From positions 52,536,501 to 52,600,500 of the forward strand of contig NC_133030.1 of the NCBI RefSeq assembly GCF_048771995.1: 64,000 bases of DNA, in the 5' to 3' direction. How positions within the stretch are numbered: position 1 is the stretch's first letter; every line of letters starts with the position of its first letter. This document shows, one piece after another, positions 43,555 through 57,300 of the stretch. Made by a program: the position numbers and the translations under genes. The DNA comes from Taeniopygia guttata. Its lineage: Eukaryota > Chordata > Aves > Passeriformes > Estrildidae. The notes under the pieces were generated by a model that saw only the letters and a program-made list of their open reading frames with translations, ran no database searches and had not been told where the DNA came from.

Positions 43555-46500
43555 ACTACCCAGAACTGATCTTTGGAGCTACTAAATGTTGTAAATACAG
43601 GTCTCTCTAACCTTAAGGGGAAAGTGCGTAATTAAAAATTCCTTTTTGTTCAAGGGGCAGCATAAAGTGGCTTAAGGGGTTTATTTTGTGCTTGGATATT
43701 TCTAGCTCAGAGGAATGGAAAACAGATATTGTCTCCCACCTTAGGGATTATATCTTAGCAATATGGAAGGTCCCCTCACCCAATCAACCAGACACCATTA
43801 ATAACATCAGCTCTTATGGGCATTGCCCACAATGACACAGAGGAGTAACAAGGCTTCACCGACATGATGTTGCACAGAACAACTGCATGCACACAGCAGA
43901 GCTCAGTGCAGGTCTTCCCTGGAGCATATGAGGCTACAGAAGTGATGCCTGTGAAGATCTCTGAAACCAACACCCAACATTTCTCAGAGCTTTTATTCAT
44001 CTTCTTCACACTGCAACTAAAATTTCCAGAAACCAGCTACACTAGTGAGAAAGGTTCACACCATCCCCATTAGGTTTTGTGGGGTCTTTGTCACTGTGGC
44101 TACACCAGAGACACCTACCAGCACTGGAGAGCAGGATTGAGTGGTCTTTTCTGGTAGTGGCATTTGCCACAACCTCTGCCCAAACAATATAAACCAGGGC
44201 AACAAAAGTTGTGGGTTGCCAGAATTGCTGCCAGAGACTTTGCCAGCACAGCAATGCCATCCAAGAGCATGACCTTCTAGCTGACATGGCCACGGCAACA
44301 AAACATCACAGCATAAACGGCATCCAAAAAAGTAAAAACTGGAGTAGTTTCTCCTCAGAGAAAGGAAAATGGAGAGAGTGATGAGTACTGATGGGTTAGC
44401 AATATCAGAAGCATATAATTTTCCAACTGGAAAAACAGATCATACCCTTCCCTAGAAAGCAAAATAAGTCAAAACAACAAAAAAAATCCCACATATATGG
44501 CTATCATAGTAGCACACTTATCTCCATTTGCTTTCCTCTCACTGCAGTATGGCTTGTGTGATGGTATTTCTTGATCTCCAAGAGTAAGAAAAGCTCTCTC
44601 CATTAACCTGTTCAAATAAATCACTAGAAAAAGAGAAGCATGAATGCCAGCATATCTGTACTGCAGGTGACATGTACAGTGCAGAGCAGCTGCCAGGCAT
44701 GGGCTGGGGAGCTTCTGCCTGTCCCACTGAGGCTTTCTTCTAAAGTGCTTATAGAGAAAGGATATGTCGGGAAGCAGGAGAAAAAGTGCAAGCTCAGGAT
44801 CCCCTGCAATCAACATCTTGATTCCAGAAGGGGCTACAGAGACACCACCTCTCACCATACCTTCACTCCAGAGATGCTGAAGAAGATAAAGCAACAAATC
44901 TCACTCAGGATGCACCAGCCAGCAGAAGGGTACTGTGTTACTGGCCACTGGAATATAAATCCAGCCATAAAGCTTGCAAATATCCTTTGCAGCACCAGCC
45001 TTCTCAGGTTTCTCTGGATGAAGCACTATTTCAGCTCTATGTTTAGCAGTTGGAAGGAAGCCAGGAAGACTTCCATAACCACCCCTGATTTGTTAATCCC
45101 TTAATGCACAGGCACTGTTTGTTACTTAGGACGTCAGGTTTCATCACTCCTCAGCACGCTGGTGATAGAACTTCTTGACACCAGGCTGCAAATATTATTG
45201 CAAAGTCAATACTCCCAGGGAGGAAAAGCCAAGCTGAGTTGAAATGTGACTTTGGTGTTGACAAGCCAGTTTGGCACTGCAGAGTTCAAACAGCCAGGAT
45301 CACCTGGCAACTTTCAAAACAGGAGAAAGTTTGCCAGGATCCTTTCTGACTAGAGCCTTATCCCAAGATCCGCATGGTAACAGCTAAACACTTTCCAATC
45401 AGACAAAGCAAGTAAAAACACAGTAAGTGGATTATGCTTTCTGGGAAAGTGCTGGGAACTATATGCACATATGCATGTGACTTTGTGTCTATACAGATTT
45501 TCCTAATCTTTCTCGTTTAAGAGAAAAAAATCCAGATCTGGGTGTGTAGCATGACAGACTGGAGGTGATGCAGCTCAGTATTCTCAGAGAATACCCAGCC
45601 CAGAGTAGCTTCAACAGTCCTGTTGCCCTAAGAAAAGCTGACTCCCTGCTTATAATAGATAAATTATTTCCTGAATGTAATCTAAAAGAAGCTGGATCCT
45701 GGTCATTTTGGAGGGCCATTGAGACATCATACAGGGGATGCACAGCACATCACAGCCAGGCTGGCATCAGTGACTGCTGCCACTGGGGACATGATTGGCC
45801 TTCTCCAGAACACAGAGCTATATTAATGTAATTTCCCTTCCTCCTGGATTCAAGTATTTGTAATAATATAGCCCAAAAGGTGATGGCACCTGATAACAGT
45901 GGAGGAAAAGGCATGGCACCCAGGGCAGCATGTAGGTGAAGGGTTGATGTATGAACCTGAAGCAGCCCCGCACAACCCAAAATTAACTGGGTTTCATCTC
46001 CCAATGCAATAAGCCCATGCAGCTATGCAGACCCTATTCGTTTTCACCATTAATTACCAACTTCTTCTTGACCTCCTAAGGCAGATCTGACAGAGTAATG
46101 TGCTTGGCTGTGGCAGGACAAAGCTAGGCCAAGGGCACATAAGCCCATCCCAAATCCATGCACAGCCCATCTGCCTATCAATAGCTCCAATTAAACAGCA
46201 CCAGACACCAACTCAGTCACAGTTTGGGAGAAAGCCAGGGGGGCTTAAAATCAAATTAGCAATTGATTAATACATGAAGCAACTACAAAGCTGTTAAGTA
46301 CCCTTTTGGGGTTTAACCCTTTGGCATCTATGAGTTTTCTTCATGGCTAGTAATGCCAATGAGTATGCTGGGAGAAAGGAGTAATTTTTTAAAAAGCTCA
46401 GAGTCGGGTCAAAATGTGTATTTCAACATTTGACAAAATTATGTTATTATAATTTCAGTACACATAGAGCTCTTTATAATTTTTTGTTTATTTTAAATGA

Positions 46501-47481
46501 GAATGATTTAAAAATGTGACCCTGGAACAGTCTATTCTCCAATTTGGTGAAATGCAAAGAACAGCACAACATAAACTAGCAAAAAGGCATTTAAAAAATA
46601 TTACAAGGGCTTTTCTATTTCCAGCCCTTATAACTGGGAAGAATCTGGAACAAAATGACTGTGAAACACGGTGCTTGAAATTAGAAGCAAAGTACAGTAA
46701 AAAACCTTATAAAATGCCAGGAAGGTAGAACATAAAAGCAGTGAAAGGAAGCAAAGAACGGGGAAAAAAAGGGGAACTTTTCCGATGGTTTAAATAGACA
46801 GTGACTTATTAAATGCAGCAGAGCTGCCCCTGTTTACACCAACTGCTGTGTTTTACAGGGGATCCACAGGACATACCAAACAGAATGGATGTTTTCTTCT
46901 CACTGTTTGACATTGCTGTATAAAGACAGGTAAGCAGCATGAGTGATCAAAAGCACAGTGGCACATGGAGTAGACTTTGAAAGGGAGATGCAAGCAAAAA
47001 AGTGCCCCTTTAGAGAGTCTGTTCAGATTTAAGTAAGATCTCAAATAAAAGCTGGGAGCCTGCACCACACACAGCTATTCCCAAGGCTGTCCCTTGACAA
47101 CAGTCTCCTCTTTCAACAAGATAAAAGTCAATTTAAATGGGCAAGGAAGACAAAATCCTACAGCAAGGACACAGGCAGAGTTGGACTCTCATGGCATCCC
47201 CAGGAGTAGAGGTGGCTCAAGGAGCTCTGCCGGGAGGCATTAATGCATCTCTGAAACACACACAGACACTAACAGAGGATTCCCTTTTTTTTTTCCTGTA
47301 TTTTTTTAAATTTTAACAAAAGGGGACCAAATTCTATCTGTGTGGGGTTAATATGATTTGTGTTCTTCCTGTGCAGGATGTTTACAAAAAGCCAGTGTGC
47401 ATTAAAATGGGCAGTCAGACACAGCCACATGGAAACTGGAGAACTGGGCCACACTAGTATCTATTAGGCAATAAAACCTAC

Positions 47482-47558
47482 CTGGGAAAGAAGCTTGTTG
47501 TCATCCTCCAGCAGTTTCACTTTTGTTTCAAGTTGCCTGATATAGTTGGAAGACGAAT
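47482..47558 (-). CDS. CCDC85C: CCDC85C coding exon 2 (second coiled coil)
   Basis: A 77-base exon on the - strand with acceptor TTTCCTAAAG (AG at 47560-47559) and donor CAG|GTAGG. With one base from exon 1 it reads (D)SSSNYIRQLETKVKLLEDDN then KLLSQ. YIRQLETKVKLLE...NKLL is a heptad-patterned coiled coil, the conserved second coil of the CCDC85 family. It requires exon 1 to end in phase 1 with a G, consistent with the DSSS motif in family members. Human CCDC85C is about 419 residues; exons 2-6 here give about 155, leaving roughly 260 for exon 1. Established knowledge: loss of Ccdc85c in mice (the hhy mutant) causes hydrocephalus with heterotopia, and the protein sits at apical junctions of radial glia. 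Confidence 0.95.
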
Positions 47559-50500
47559 CTTTAGGAAAAGAGAAAAAAAACACAAATACATTTAAGCTTC
47601 TTGTGGTACAGGCAAGTATTGTGTCAGAAGCAACATGTTTTCTCACTGTATAAGGCAAGTTTGGGAATGACTTGCTGAATAAATCCCTGTGTATGTAGGG
47701 TGATGAGGGACTCCAGCAAAGGTTTTTTCATTAAAAAGCTGAGATTCAGCAACAGCAAAATCTTCTGTGAATCTGCATTAATGCCAGTTTGAGGGGTGGG
47801 TGATACAGAAGGAAAGTGAAGTTGAAACCCTGTGTTTTGTATTTTCATAAAAGTAATTTCCTAGTTTTGAAAGCTATTCCCATTCATCTAGACTGCACCA
47901 AAATACTCCACAACAGAACAGGATGTTTCCTTTTAGGTCTGAATAAACAACTGCTCCAGACACGTGCCTTTTTCTTTCAAAAACAACTGAGAAACTCACA
48001 AAACCAAGCTGTTGGCACAGCTCTAAGAGGAGGTCAGTGCCACAACTCCCAGTGCTGTAAAAGGGGGAGAAGTGTATTCAGCAAGGCCACAGAGCTGCAG
48101 CATGCACACAGCCTGACACACACAACAAGTGCCACCCAGGACATCTGTTTTTTCTAGTGGAAGCACGTGACACTAACCAGAAAAACACAGGACAATAAAA
48201 TACGGAATACCCTCACATAAAATGGTAATATTCAACCTGAAGGAATGCAATGGCTGGTTTACCATTGCAGCAAGCCAGCAACACAGACAGGGTGGCCTGG
48301 CATAGAAGGTAAGTCACTGGAGAGCTCTGTGGGTGGCTTACTGCTCTCCAAAGCATCTGTGTTTTGTTTTGAACCATGCTTAGAAGAAACAGATTTGAAA
48401 ATTTCACAGGGAAGAAAATAAACGACACTGGGAAAACCTTTTCTCCATTCTCATTACAGCTTGATGAGCTCCTGCCTTACAATTGGATCTTTGCAAAATT
48501 TCTTCTCCACTTGTAATTTGAGTAGCAGAGACCATTATCTGTTACATCAGGAAGAAAAGTTTTGCAATGTGAGTATATTAAAAACTCCAAACATTTTCCA
48601 CACTTCTAAAGGGGCTCTGAAAAGTGCAAAATTATAATTTCCCTTATCTCATGTATGATGGTATGACTGCAGAAGCCACTGTTCCACCCCAGGACTTCCT
48701 GCTGAGTGTGAATCAGCAAGGAACCAGGCATTAGCACAAGGGCCCCAGTGCCAGTGGTGAGTGCTGCAGGGGCCAGCAGCTTTTGGGATCAGCCCCCCAT
48801 GGACAGCAGGCACCTCTTGCTTCAGCTCTGGCACAGAAATGCTCACCCACTCACACGGGTGAGGTTTGGGCTGGCTCTGTGCTGAGCAGCTTCTCTCTGC
48901 CTCTGCCAGAGGCTGCCACTCAGCACTAAGCCTGAATGCTCCTCCTGGCCATCAGCAGCAGGGCTAGCAGGGAAGCTGCAGCTAATCACTGAGACTGCTT
49001 TGGCCACTCAAGGGAAAAACTGGAATATGCTCAGAAAAGTGCTACCATAGACCAGTGCCAAAGCACACAAAGGAACAGCAGGATGGATCCGAGTCAAGTG
49101 CCCATCTAAAGAACACTCTCAGAGGAAAAATGCTCAGTTTTTTGACTGGATTATGCTTTGTTCAAACCTAGGAAATCCAAACAAGTCCTCATGAGAAAGG
49201 TTAAGAAGACACTGTAGGGAGCTATGTAAGTTCAGTGAACAGCTGAAGTGGTGACAAGGGTCACAGCAACATCAGCTTGAGCTGCAGGGACCACAAGCTC
49301 TGCCCAACAACCACCCTAACATGGGGGAGGTCTCCAGGTCAGAGGATGAAGAGAGCGAACCAAGTAGGTATAGAAACAACCTAAAGCACTTTCCCTGTGA
49401 AGGCCACACATATCTAAGGGTGGTGAGCAGAATGCTGCAGCAGATTGGTGCTGAATGCAGCAAGATCTCAGGATCAGCTTGAAGAACCTGCTGAATTAGT
49501 AATGAACCTGTCCTCCAGCAGGGTGCTGGGGAGCTTGAGATTGTTAAAGCCAAGAGGACCATGGATCCTTTGGTCTGACCTCCTCTGTGCCCCAGGCCAT
49601 CATGCTTTGTTAACTTGCCCCTAAATTCAGTACAATAATACCCATTTGGCTAAACAGTTCCAAAACCAGTCTCCATCTCTGTCTGAAGACAATCAGAGAT
49701 TACTGGCTGTGTGCTGAATACAACAGCTTCCACTGGCAGATCTGGTCAGATAAGGTGTCCTTCCCACCTGTGCTCCAGCTCCACCAGTACCCTCATTGAG
49801 CCAGCAGCTACAAGGAATTTAGGTTAAGTGGATGAATGGGGATGCAGAAGCTGTCATGTTCAGGCCCTGAATGCTACCAGGACTGACTGACTAGTTGACA
49901 AAAAGACTAGAGCATGACTGTTAAAGAAAAGGAAACAGAGAATTGTTTCCTTTCTGTGGTTTCATATCGCTCACCATAAAAAAAAAAAAAAGGGATATTC
50001 CTTGGGAAGACAAGCCCTGCATCCTCAAGAGCCAATGTACACCACTGGTTCTGAAAGCCTGACCTGAGAGCTGCTAGGATTCTTCAGACAGCATTGTTCA
50101 ACCCCAAACCATATTTGATATCTGACCTCAGCCAGGAAACACCCTATGGCAACATAAAATACACACAGGGAAAAAAAAAAAAAACAACAAACGAGCCATT
50201 TTGTCAGCAGAAGATGTTCCATCTCAGACATAGGCTGTACAAGAGTGCTCAGAGCCATCCCAATCCTTGCTATGCCCTCAGAGATTAGTCACCTCCATCT
50301 TCTGGATCTGCCTCTGTAGAAGCAGGTGCCAGATGAAGCATTTACCTCTTGCCTCAGTTTTAAAAAAGCTCGTAACTCTCACTACAGCAGGCAGTAACAC
50401 TGCCAGGCTAAGCAGTGAAACCCCAGGCTAGGTCTCACCCATGTTACATCAAGAAACACATTCCCAACATTTTTCTGTCTCTGACCTTTCTCTTATCAGA

Positions 50501-53063
50501 GAGTTTCTGTTCTCTCCTGCCTCCCCCAGAGCCAGGAGACAAGGACAGCCTCACTGACCCACCCAGGAGAGGCAGCAGAGCTGGATCACTGACTGATCAA
50601 ACCCTCACATCCCTTTTCATTAGAAATCAAACTCACTAAGGTCCTCACTGCTGTGCCAAAGCCTGCTGTGAGCAGTGCTCCACCGTCACCAGCCCAAAAG
50701 CACTCTCCCCAGTGGCTGGAGCAGCTCCCAGACTCAGGTTCTGGGAGCAGGGTACCTCAGCACACCCACCTAGCCAGACCTCATGGCACTGACTTTGATC
50801 CACTCACACCCTCCAGGCCCTGCTGGTGACCACACCAAGGATGGTGGCCAAGGATAAGCCTTCTGGCACTCTTTTCTCTGTCACTCAGCGCTGCCTGGGA
50901 TGCCACTGGGGCCAGCATCCTCCCCTGGTTACCCCTTGGGGCCACAAGAACCAGCTGCACAAGCAGTGGGTGCCTTAGTGGGCCAGATGGCACCAGAGGG
51001 AACAGAATTTCCCATCAAAACATTTCACATCCCACTCAGCACCCTCCCTGTGGCAGCCATCACACGGAACAGGAAGGTGGGGAGAGAGGCAGAACGTGCC
51101 CTGCCAGGCTGCTCCCACGGCAGCAAAACGGGTGAAGATGTAATCACCATCAGCCATTGCTCACTTGCACAATGTAAATTCTACAGGCTAAATTGTTCAC
51201 AGAGCTGTGAAACCTGAAGTCCTGTTCCTTTACAAAGCCTTGGAAAAATTAATTGGATGTAGAGCTCTCCACATTATCTCCATGAGAGGCAGAGGAGCTG
51301 CGCTCCAGCTCAGGAAGGCGCATTACTGTTATTATCCACCCTCCTCAAGATTTACTGTTCTAAAAAACATACTCCATCTGGAATGGGATGTAATTCAGCT
51401 TGGATGTAATCTATCTGAGTAACTTTGCTCCACATAGATAAACCACTTAATACTCATTATAGCTAAATGGAGGCAAGACAAATCAGTCTACCTTGTTTTA
51501 ACTCAATGGTCTCTCAGAGAGTAGGGAACTGCCTGGCTTCTCAAGCTTTGTAAAAACACAAATCAGAAATTGTTTTAACAAACAAAACAATCTTGCAGCC
51601 TGCAGAGCACAGAATGGTGTAATTTTAAAAGACACTTGTAGCCTTTCTGGTTTTCATCTGAGATTTCAGAGGAATCTGGCAGAGAGGTAAATATGATAAA
51701 TTACATATTTATTTTGACAGCAGGAAAATAAATGGTTATATTTCCTTGTATGCCATTTCTCTAACCACAAGAATGCAGAGCAGAGGTTTGTGTGGTAGTG
51801 TGAGGTTGGAATTGAGACACTTTTATTTAATGTGCTTTCTCATAATGAGGTGCTAGCACCTAAATGAATATAAGAAAATAATTGCCCTTTACTTAGGGCA
51901 GTTCACACCAGAGATGTCAGAAAAGGTTAATGTAGGTGTCTGTGCAATAAGAAAATCGTTGAGAGCCCTTTGATGGGACTCATTCACAGCAGGACAGTCC
52001 TTACACCCAGCCTGAGCAATACCAAACAAAATGGCAAGAGCAGACTTGAACCAACAAAGGTGCTTTAGTCCTCTTCCACAGCAGCCCATTGAGGTATGAT
52101 TTGTCTTTTTGATTTGCCTTTTTGCTACAAAACACAGGTTACACAGCTGGAGTGCTGGCTGGCAGGTCAGGGCACAGTGCCCCACTCCAGCTCTGTCCCC
52201 ACATGCACCCAGAGGTGCCCCACACACCCAGGGACGAGGCTGGACACCCACTGCTTCCACTGCATTTTCTCCCCAGGAGCTACTTTAACCAAGCATGATT
52301 CATGACAGTAAAGCACAGCTATATTTTGGCAATGTCCTGCAAACAAGGCTCTTCCTATCCTCATACAAAGCAGCATCCCTAAAGGGATTCTCCCAAACCA
52401 AGGTGGAAAGGCACATGAAGGAATGATACTCTGCCAGATTTGCATCTTGCAGCCAGCTGCCCTCTTTGTATGATAGAATGCTGACATTTTCTCTTCCTCT
52501 CTTTCCATCAAAGATTATCTCATAAGAAGGCCTTCACCTATGCTCAATAAAACACTTTGCTGTTTGTTGGCAGTTTCATTATCACATCTCTGCTCTTCCC
52601 CACTATATTTCATATTCGTATTGCTCCACTGGTCTTACTTCTTGACACACACAAGCAGGCTGAAAAATGGCCAGTGGTTATCTTGTAAAGAAGTTGATTT
52701 ATTAAAGCAACAGCACTCTTTCAGAGCAGTTGGAAAGTAGATGAAACTCACATACCTTGAATATTGTTATTAAAGGAAACTCTTGGGAGAGATGGACAAA
52801 TGCTCCACCCTCGCTTTTCCTAGTCAGCCTCCATCTTTCTGCTCCTACCAGAAAACCCCAATCCCAATGTCCTGTTTCAATGTCCAATTTCCTGACTGGT
52901 ATGCAAGGCAAGTTTTCACAACAGGTTTAAGTCAGTGGATGGCTCAAATGTGAGCAGGGCCACCACAAAACCAATGCTGAGTTACTTTAGTTTCACAGGT
53001 GCTGCCCTCTGCTATGGCACCATCAGGGTTTTGAGGGAATGCTCATTGGTTTGCCTTGGTGCA

Positions 53064-53495
53064 GAATCTCAGAATTAACCTGTGTGGGAAGGGACCTTTA
53101 ACAGTCACCTAGCAGCAAGCAGAGACATCTTGAACTAGATCAGACTGCTCAGAGCCTCATCCACCTGTCCTTGAATGTTTCCAGGATGGAAACACTCTTG
53201 GACAACCTCTTGGACAGTATTTCACCACGCTCATTGTACAAACTTCTTTCTTTATATCTAACCTAAGCCTGACCTCTGTCAGTTCAAAGCCATTAATCCA
53301 TCTCCTATCACCTATATACCCCTGTAAAAAATCCCTCTCCAGCTCTCTCATAGCCCCCTTTAGGTACTGAAAAGCTCTCTAAGGTCTCCTTGGAGCCTTC
53401 TCTTTGCCAGGCTGAACAACCCCAACTCTCTCAGCTTCTCCTCAGAGGAGAAGTGCTCCAGCTCCCTGATCATCTTCACATCTTCAGGATCATCA
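53064..53495 (-). mobile_element. CR1 LINE, 5'-truncated fragment
   Basis: The + strand begins CAGAATCTCAGAATTAACCT, a decayed CR1 3' end, then follows the usual order of CR1 3' UTR and end of ORF2. The - strand frame includes GFELTEVRLRLDIKKEV, corresponding to the conserved G(F/L)...RFRLDIRKEF region, and beyond a frameshift the [12 protein letters not shown] segment (GGCTGAACAACCCCAACTCT on +). About 430 bases remain, with stops and frameshifts. Sense orientation relative to CCDC85C. Confidence 0.85.
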
Positions 53496-53634
53496 TGTCC
53501 AAAATATCATACTCTGCTAATCCCAAATTCCATGCCTTTCCAGTAGCATCTCAGTCATAGTTTGGGGTCTCCCTTGAGATGTGGTAAGAGAATATGCAGC
53601 AACAAGGTCTACGGTAAATAGAAGGTCCCAGTGT

Positions 53635-53675
53635 TTTGCTTGCTGAATATCTCTGCAAGATATTCAGCAAGCAAA
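53635..53675. repeat. Perfect 17-bp inverted repeat, 7-base loop
   Basis: The left arm 53635-53651 (starts TTTGCTTGCTG, ends AATATC) and right arm 53659-53675 (starts GATATTCAGC) are exact reverse complements with TCTGCAA between them. It is the longest perfect hairpin I noticed in the window. It sits about 140 bases beyond the CR1 fragment in intron 1. The stem is short for a microRNA precursor (typically about 30 bp). Confidence 0.9.
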
Positions 53676-56600
53676 CCATACCAACCTGCTCTACCTCTTG
53701 TCCCACCACCTCATTCACTGTGGGTTGTGTAGGGAGAAGTTTCCTCTGCACTCTGACAGCCAGTGTTAAAGAGGTGGCAGGAATGCACTCACAGAAAGAC
53801 AACCAAGGCCAAATCTTAAATATTTCCATAGCTAAGGTTTAGCACATCTTCTGAACAGACACTGCCTTAGACAACACTAAATAAATAAAAGGCCCATCTG
53901 TAGCATCTGAAGCCACCCACAATAACATCTGTCTGAATAAGACTGGTAGGATCAGACGCAGATGATAGCTCAGGCATAGCTTAGGTATTGAAACACTATC
54001 AAAATAACAGACAAGTGTACAGCCAGCGCAATCACAAATAACAAAACTATGGTAAAGAATAACACACCTTTTTTTAACTCTAAAAGACTGGCTATGCATG
54101 GGCAACATGGCTGTGCTGCAGTTCTGACAGGATGGAACATATGCCACTGCAGCTATTTAATTAACATTTCATAGCAAGCCTCTAACTATAAGCTCTGAAG
54201 GTTCTCAAGACTGTATGTTCCTGACTCAGTTTTGGTTCATTAGACCTCTCAGGGTGCTTAGCAGCCTCAAGCTGGTCTGTAAGAGTCTGGTAAGGTCTCT
54301 CCTGACTCTGGTTGTTACAGCTCACTACTATGACTTCCAGCCATGACATCAACTCTGCACACAGCAAAATATCTGCCCACAATCACTGTCAACAGTTCAG
54401 GAGCTCCTGAAATCAGGATTTCACTAGCAGGTGGTTGATAGGGAAGGAGGAGTGTGTGTGTGCCCATGTGCTGCAGCATGGTGGCCACCAGTTTCCCCTT
54501 CCTCGCTTGGGTGATGTGTACATGACAATCTTTGTGGGGGCTGTGCCTCTGTCACAGCACAGAACAGCGGGCACCCCTGGAGAACATCTGCATCTGAGGA
54601 TGGCTGACCCTCACAACCATGAAACCTGTCAAACAGGAACGAGTTAAAACACCTCCCAGTCCTGTCATCTGAAACCAGACCTTTCCCCTCCTGAGGGGAC
54701 AACCAGGAGCTGCTCTTCTGCTGCTGGGAGTGGGCAAGGAGCACACAGCGGCTGTGGCTCTCCAGGGCTCCCCACAGCTCCCAGGAGGAAGCCTGCATGC
54801 AGAGGACAGCACCCTCAGCAGGCTTCTCAGATGTGCTGCCTGTGTGACAGACTGTCCCAGCCCTGGTACCAGGCACTGCTGGGCAGCCAGGTTTCCTGGG
54901 GAGAGCTTTCCTGCTATTCCCCTAGAAATTCTGAAGGAAAACAGCCAAGGAAAAAAATATGTTTGCTTTACAAGTTGTGTTTAATGCCTGAATGTGGGCA
55001 TCACCCCAAGAAAAATCACTGTGAGTTTCTGATGGTTCAGCCTCAGACTAAGCTTTCAGTCAAGAGTGAATAGACTGTAATTAGATGAAATAAGCAAACA
55101 GCAATAGAAATATTAATTTCCAAGACACGCACGGCCAGACAGTCTTGACTGGTGTACATGCAACAGAGAAAAGCTGATTTGCATCCCCTGCAGTGCTCTC
55201 ACTCCCTGCACATGGAAGCCTGCCCTGTCTGAGAAAGCAGGTGCTCTCCAGATCAATCCCAGGTGCTGCAATACCCATCATAGCCCACTGACACCAGGCA
55301 AAATTCAGAGTTTCCTTGGCCTCTTTAAGAAACCATTTGCTGTGCAACCACTGGATGTACTCAACTATTTCTGCCTGAATGCAGAAAGGACAATTCTAAA
55401 GAAAGCAGGACAATGTTCAGATTTCAGGTGGATCAGAGTGGTCCTGTCTTCCAGACTCTGTGGGGCAAGAATTTCTACACCAGAGCTTACTAGTTGATAT
55501 GAAGGGAGACAAAAGAAGATACAGAAGTTGGAGGAAAGACAGGTGAGGGTCAGACTGACTACTGGATGTGATGCTGCACTCATGAAAACTGGTAAGAGAG
55601 GAAAAGATGAGTAACACCAATAAACTGGAGGCTCTTTGAGTGCCTCATGCCTTAATTAACAGAGCTTCATTCAAAAATCTTTGCTTCCCATGGCAGAGCT
55701 GCACTGTAACAGAGCAGGATCTTCTGCTGTCACCAATCCCAGCAGAGTAAAGCCATAGCCCACTGACCAGTGCCAAAGAAGTGACTTAGGAGATCATCAT
55801 AATCTTCCTTATCCTGTACCTCTCTGCTATTGCCACAGATGGACAAGGGCTGATCTACTACAGCATGGCCTGAGCAGGACCTTCCAAGAGAGTCTAATTT
55901 TAGAAACAGAGATAAATCCTCTGCTTTTGATAGACCCATGGACTGTTTCTCCTTGGTACAACAAACTCCTTGATCCACATGAAGGAGTGGCTAGACTCAG
56001 CTCAAAGTTTGGGTCCTAGCAAGCAGCTGGGTTGCACTCTCCCTGGGGGGAAACAGAGGTGAACAGAAAGTTGTGTCACCAGTTGTGCACCTCCTTGTTA
56101 GAGGAGCGAAGCTGCAAGTCGCTCACTGCTAATGGGATTCTGCAGCTTTAATGATTATGAAAAGGTTAAAATGACCTGCCAGGCACCCTCAGCTGTTTAA
56201 GCCTCTTTTCCTTCCTCGTGCTGCTTTAATCTTGATAGCATGGTCACATGACCAGGTCCAAAAAAGCCCCAAAGCCGATTAGTGTCTTTCCACCAGCTAC
56301 AAAGGACTCAACATTTGGGGTAGTGTGGATGCTTCAGCAGGAGTGGCCCATTTTGCTCCACAACCTCCTTTTGGGGGCACTGATGAACACTGCAGCCTCT
56401 AGTAGTCAGCAAGAGAGTATGGCCTCAGGGGAAATTCCCTGAAACCTATGGGACAGGCTGTACTCATTTCTATTTGCATCAATCCAGTTACTAAATTCCT
56501 CTCTCCCAGTGCCAAAACCCAACCCTTCCTGTCTGACTTTGGATACTGCTGTGGTAGCTGCTCTCCCTGTCTCTACAGCATCAACCAAAGGCTCAGTCCA

Positions 56601-56844
56601 TCCCACTGCCAGCATGCCAAGCTCACAGCCTCTGCCAAGGTCAACCCAAACTTTTGTGGCAGCATCCTTTGATTCCTCATTCAGCATACAGCAGCCCTGT
56701 GAAAAAGAATCTTGGAGACTATTGCAACTTGTAAATTGTGCATGAACCAGTTGTTAGGCTGAAAACAATATCTGAGATCGTATCATGATGCAGAAACAAG
56801 AGACTTGTACGTAAACAGGGGAAATAATCCTCCTTTACCAGTGC

Positions 56845-57300
56845 TATTAAAGATCTTGAATAGGGATCTGTGCCCAGTTTTAGTCATCACGCTTCAAGAC
56901 TCATGCGGACTATTTGGAAAAAAATCAGGAGAGAAATAAAGGAGGATCAGAGTGTGGAAAGTATAATCTAGCAGGAGAGCTTGCAGGAATCCAGCTTGTC
57001 TTGCCTGGAGAAGAAAAGACCAAGCATAGATGCAGTAAAGGATTCAAATATGTAAATGATTTTCAGAAAAATAAAAAAGTGAATAAATTATATTCTATCT
57101 CCATCCAGGAAGAGCAAGGTTTCTAATAACAGAAATATTTAAGGGCTGGAAGAGGCTGCCTTGGGAGGCAGTGGAATTGCCATTGATGATGACTTTCACA
57201 AGCAGGTTAAATAAACATCTGTCAGGAGCAGTATAGGTAGAGCCGAGTCTGACCTGGGGCAAAGGGATTGCTTAGGTGAAACTGTGAGCCCCTCAATCCT
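56845..57300 (+). mobile_element. Old CR1/L3-like LINE relic
   Basis: On + the sequence follows the order of the CR1/L3 ORF2 end and 3' UTR. CTGTGCCCAGTTTTAGTCAT is followed by TTGCCTGGAGAAGAAAAGAC, then AGGCTGCCTTGGGAGGCAGT and AAACATCTGTCAGGAGCAGT. All are decayed and interrupted by indels. The divergence is clearly greater than in the other CR1 copies, so it is an older insertion. It is the only CR1-type copy recognised here in + orientation, antisense to CCDC85C. Confidence 0.75.

Larger units (their letters stand above)
31171..47481 (-). other. CCDC85C: CCDC85C intron 2
   Basis: A 16.3-kb intron. It holds an AAAC tract at 31541-31559, an A-rich tract at 34899-34950, the solo LTR at 42709-43048, perfect palindromes at 41072-41099 and 42042-42061, a hairpin at 43396-43422 and a 20-22-base tandem duplication at 43509-43554. 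Between 31.6 and 41 kb I recognise no interspersed repeat. That stretch is AT-rich with only short open frames and might contain regulatory elements that sequence reading alone cannot identify. Confidence 0.9.

Noticed and set aside
49272..49680. Possible ancient amniote repeat (TTTGGTCTGACCTCCTCTGT and following bases) and a 96-codon frame
   Set aside because: The short phrase resembles 3' parts of old amniote interspersed repeats, but I could not extend the match or name a family with confidence.
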